Made by a program: the position numbers and the translations under genes
Source of the DNA: SLID01 sp041667545
GTDB lineage: Bacteria > Omnitrophota > Gorgyraeia > Tantalellales > Tantalellaceae
Length of the DNA: 32,339 nt
Assembly: GCA_041667545.1 (NCBI GenBank)
Contig: JBAYES010000020.1
Location: 1-32,339, forward strand
Direction of reading: 5' to 3'
The notes under the pieces: generated by a model
What the model was told of the DNA's origin: nothing
The model's database searches: none
The model's input: only the letters and a program-made list of their open reading frames with translations
Part shown: in pieces, positions 30,438 through 32,339 of the stretch
Layout of the letters: each line of letters starts with the position of its first letter
Position numbering within the stretch: position 1 is the first letter of the stretch

Positions 30438-30659
30438 AATAATGTTATAGAGAATCTGCTGTTCTTTATCCATTTGAAGGAGAATTGTATTGATTCTCAT
30501 TGAATCCGGAGACTGATATTCTAACTCGTACATGTTATGTGTCAATTCTGTAGCTCTTTTTGGGCATTCATCAGCTTTGTGTTTATAAAGCGGCCTTTCT
30601 AATTTTTTGTATATTGTGTACGCTTCAAATGTGAACGCAACAGATTTTAAATATACCAT
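30429..30659 (-). CDS. Possible small hypothetical protein, AT-rich
   Basis: A 76-codon frame starting at ATG 30659, directly after an in-frame stop, and without a ribosome binding site. The peptide (FEAYTIYKKLERPLYKHK..., SPDSMRINTILLQMDKEQQILYNI) is helical and charged, with AT-rich codons unlike the neighbours. It may be a foreign gene fragment; I recognise no family. Confidence 0.3.
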   Translation of the reverse strand: MVYLKSVAFTFEAYTIYKKLERPLYKHKADECPKRATELTHNMYELEYQSPDSMRINTILLQMDKEQQILYNIIHK

Positions 30660-30719
30660 TCAGGCCGACGGCAACGGGAATATAGTTGCGTGATAATTCC
30701 ATTACGAAAAAACTTTTTA

Positions 30720-30768
30720 TAGGCCGGAAGGCGATTGTATAAATAAAACTATCCTTAGTACCGGCCTT
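30720..30768 (-). terminator. Weak hairpin after the SulP gene
   Basis: AGGCCGG (30721-30727) and CCGGCCT (30761-30767) form a seven-pair stem with a long loop, directly beyond the SulP stop. On the minus strand ATAAAAAGTTTTTT follows. The loop is long for a terminator, so the call is tentative. Confidence 0.4.
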
Positions 30769-30770
30769 GC

Positions 30771-32339
30771 CTAAACAGCTTCACGTTTTACGGATGGAAC
30801 AAACGGTACCGGAGGGGGAATGAGCGGTAGATCCAGTATCTTTCTTGCCTTATTCAGCGCGGCATCTATATTTCCGAAAATCATGTCTTCTCCTATCTCA
30901 TCATAAAGTCCCGCTGAGCGCATAGCCATAAGCGGCTGCGCGTGGACTCCTGAAAGGATAAGCTCTATATTCCTTGACCTTGAGAACCTCAAGATCTGTC
31001 GGAGAGCGTTGAGGGCTGTGGCGTCTATGCTCAGAGCATTTCTCATTCTGATTATACGTACCCGTGGTTTCCGGCTTATATTGCTCATAATTTCGGTAAA
31101 ACTTTCGGCTATTCCAAAAAAGAACGGACCGGTTATCTCAAAAACTTCCACTCCATCCGGAACATTTCTCAGATCTATGGAGTTGGGGTCATAGGCTTCT
31201 TCCTCCTTTTGGGTAGAGATGTCCGTGATAGCTCTTATACCGCCTGTGTCGGCAAGACGGCGGATAAGTAGAAAGGCCGCCATGATCATACCTATCTGTA
31301 TGGCCGCCGTAAGGTCTACAAGTACGGTGAGTAGAAAAGTGGATACCAGCACCAGCACATCGCTTTTAGGGGACCTTAGTATTGAAACAAAAGAATGCCA
31401 CTCTCCCATACGATATGCGACGAGGATTAGTATTCCCGCGAGACAGGGAAGTGGAATTAAGGCTGCCCATTTTGCGAGGAATATCATTATGGCCAAAACG
31501 GTGAAAGAATGGATTATGCCGGCCACCGGTGTTTTTCCCCCGTTATGCACATTAACAGCCGTTCTTGCTATGGCTCCTGTGGCAGGTATGCCGCCAAATA
31601 GGGAAGAGGCGATGTTGGCCCCGCCCTGCGCGATGAGTTCCATGTTAGAACGATGTTTTCGTCCTGTCATCCCATCTGCCACCACAGCGGAGAGTAAGGA
31701 TTCGATTCCGGCAAGTATCGCTATTACAAAAGCCGGTTGGATAAGGACCCTTACAAGAGGGAGGGATATTTTAGGTATTGCCGGCCAGGGAAGGGAATTT
31801 GGTATCGCTCCGAAACGGTTGCCTATGGTTTCCACGGGAAGGTTGTAATAGTGGGTAACAATGGTAACGGTTATAATGGCCACAAGAGAGCCGGGTACCC
31901 TTTTTATGCGGCTTTGCCAGACGAGCATAATAACGATAGTAGATGCTCCGATAAGGAAAGCTGACGGGTTAAATGTTTCTGCCGCCTCAAAACAAGACTT
32001 CCATTTATCTATGAATTCTGCCGATGAAGAAGGGACGTCTAACCCGAAAAAATCTTTTATCTGTGAAGAGAAAATGAGTATAGCTATGCCCGAAGTAAAG
32101 CCTATTATCACGGGCCGTGGTATGAATTTTATGATGTTACCGAATTTGGCTAACCCGAAAAATACAAGAATGATACCGCCCATAAAAGTGGCGGTAAGGA
32201 GTCCATCTATACCGTGTTTCTGTATTATCCCGTAAACTATTATAACGAACGCTCCGGTCGGACCGCCGATCTGGACTCGGCTCCCACCGAAAGCCGAGAT
32301 AATGAAACCGGCTATTACGGCTGTAATAAGACCACGCTC
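30771..32339 (-). CDS. SulP/SLC26-family anion transporter with STAS domain, 5' end outside the window
   Basis: The open frame continues past the right edge: upstream of 32183 it reads GGSRVQIGGPTGAFVIIVYG, the SulP signature in the first membrane helices, so 523 residues are visible and perhaps 40-60 are missing. Membrane helices include FIPRPVIIGFTSGIAILIF, FVIAILAGIESLLSAVVADGMTG and ANIASSLFGGIPATGAIARTAVN. A C-terminal STAS domain follows (VFEITGPFFFGIAESFTEIM, VRIIRMRNALSIDATALNALRQIL). Such carriers move sulfate, bicarbonate or other anions; the substrate is not decidable. Confidence 0.93.
   Translation of the reverse strand, partial: ERGLITAVIAGFIISAFGGSRVQIGGPTGAFVIIVYGIIQKHGIDGLLTATFMGGIILVFFGLAKFGNIIKFIPRPVIIGFTSGIAILIFSSQIKDFFGLDVPSSSAEFIDKWKSCFEAAETFNPSAFLIGASTIVIMLVWQSRIKRVPGSLVAIITVTIVTHYYNLPVETIGNRFGAIPNSLPWPAIPKISLPLVRVLIQPAFVIAILAGIESLLSAVVADGMTGRKHRSNMELIAQGGANIASSLFGGIPATGAIARTAVNVHNGGKTPVAGIIHSFTVLAIMIFLAKWAALIPLPCLAGILILVAYRMGEWHSFVSILRSPKSDVLVLVSTFLLTVLVDLTAAIQIGMIMAAFLLIRRLADTGGIRAITDISTQKEEEAYDPNSIDLRNVPDGVEVFEITGPFFFGIAESFTEIMSNISRKPRVRIIRMRNALSIDATALNALRQILRFSRSRNIELILSGVHAQPLMAMRSAGLYDEIGEDMIFGNIDAALNKARKILDLPLIPPPVPFVPSVKREAV

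Overview
The window reads as chromosome from a Gram-negative-type (diderm) bacterium. It encodes a cyclophilin lipoprotein with a lipobox, several Sec signal peptides, LemA/TPM, DUF502 and YihY membrane proteins, a CIRCE heat-shock operator and sigma70-like promoters. The number of short dispersed foldback repeats, together with a bacterial pentameric ligand-gated channel, suggests an uncultured PVC-type lineage such as Omnitrophota. That assignment is an impression from gene style, not a demonstrated identity.

Bases 1 to about 3,850 form an AT-rich accessory region. It holds the first codons of a probable transposase leaving the left edge, a GNAT-toxin/DUF1778-antitoxin pair, the 3' remnant of an AbiEii-like nucleotidyltransferase toxin cut by a foldback element, a Fur-family regulator with a QueD/PTPS-like enzyme, and a BrnT/BrnA-like pair. 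Three copies of an IS-end-like motif (near 122, 3047 and 3806) suggest past insertion-sequence activity.

Bases 3.9 to 9.4 kb are a housekeeping/envelope stretch: an RNase D-like exonuclease, a SpoIIAA-like STAS protein, a pentameric ligand-gated ion channel, a cyclophilin lipoprotein, a degenerate-looking gap, a YihY/BrkB membrane protein and a small zinc-ribbon protein. Bases 9.4 to 14.5 kb look like a sugar-use group: a PfkB-family kinase (opposite strand), a HAD phosphatase, a GH130 glycoside phosphorylase that apparently starts at CTG, and a GPH-type sugar symporter.

Bases 14.6 to 22 kb hold two Hsp20 genes behind a CIRCE operator, a D-Ala-D-Ala-ligase-like ATP-grasp protein, an anti-anti-sigma STAS protein coupled to an unknown helical protein, a citrate synthase with an extra acidic segment, a nucleotidyltransferase-fold protein, and a TPM/LemA pair. 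Bases 22.4 to 32.3 kb hold a P2-type cation ATPase, a tightly packed DUF502 / six-hairpin glycosidase / GT4 glycosyltransferase / RCK_C membrane protein operon (the last gene apparently frameshifted in a C7 run), a tandem-repeat gap, and a SulP/STAS anion transporter running off the right edge.

The least explained signal is a set of five non-coding foldback elements of about 150 to 250 bp. They have two kinds of termini but share interchangeable internal modules, including an identical 22-bp palindrome. Two have convincing target-site duplications (14 bp and 12 bp), one is flanked by 33-bp direct repeats, and all five sit just upstream of a gene start. A separate set of shorter REP-like hairpins sits at gene ends; one of them supplies the last codons of the ATPase gene.
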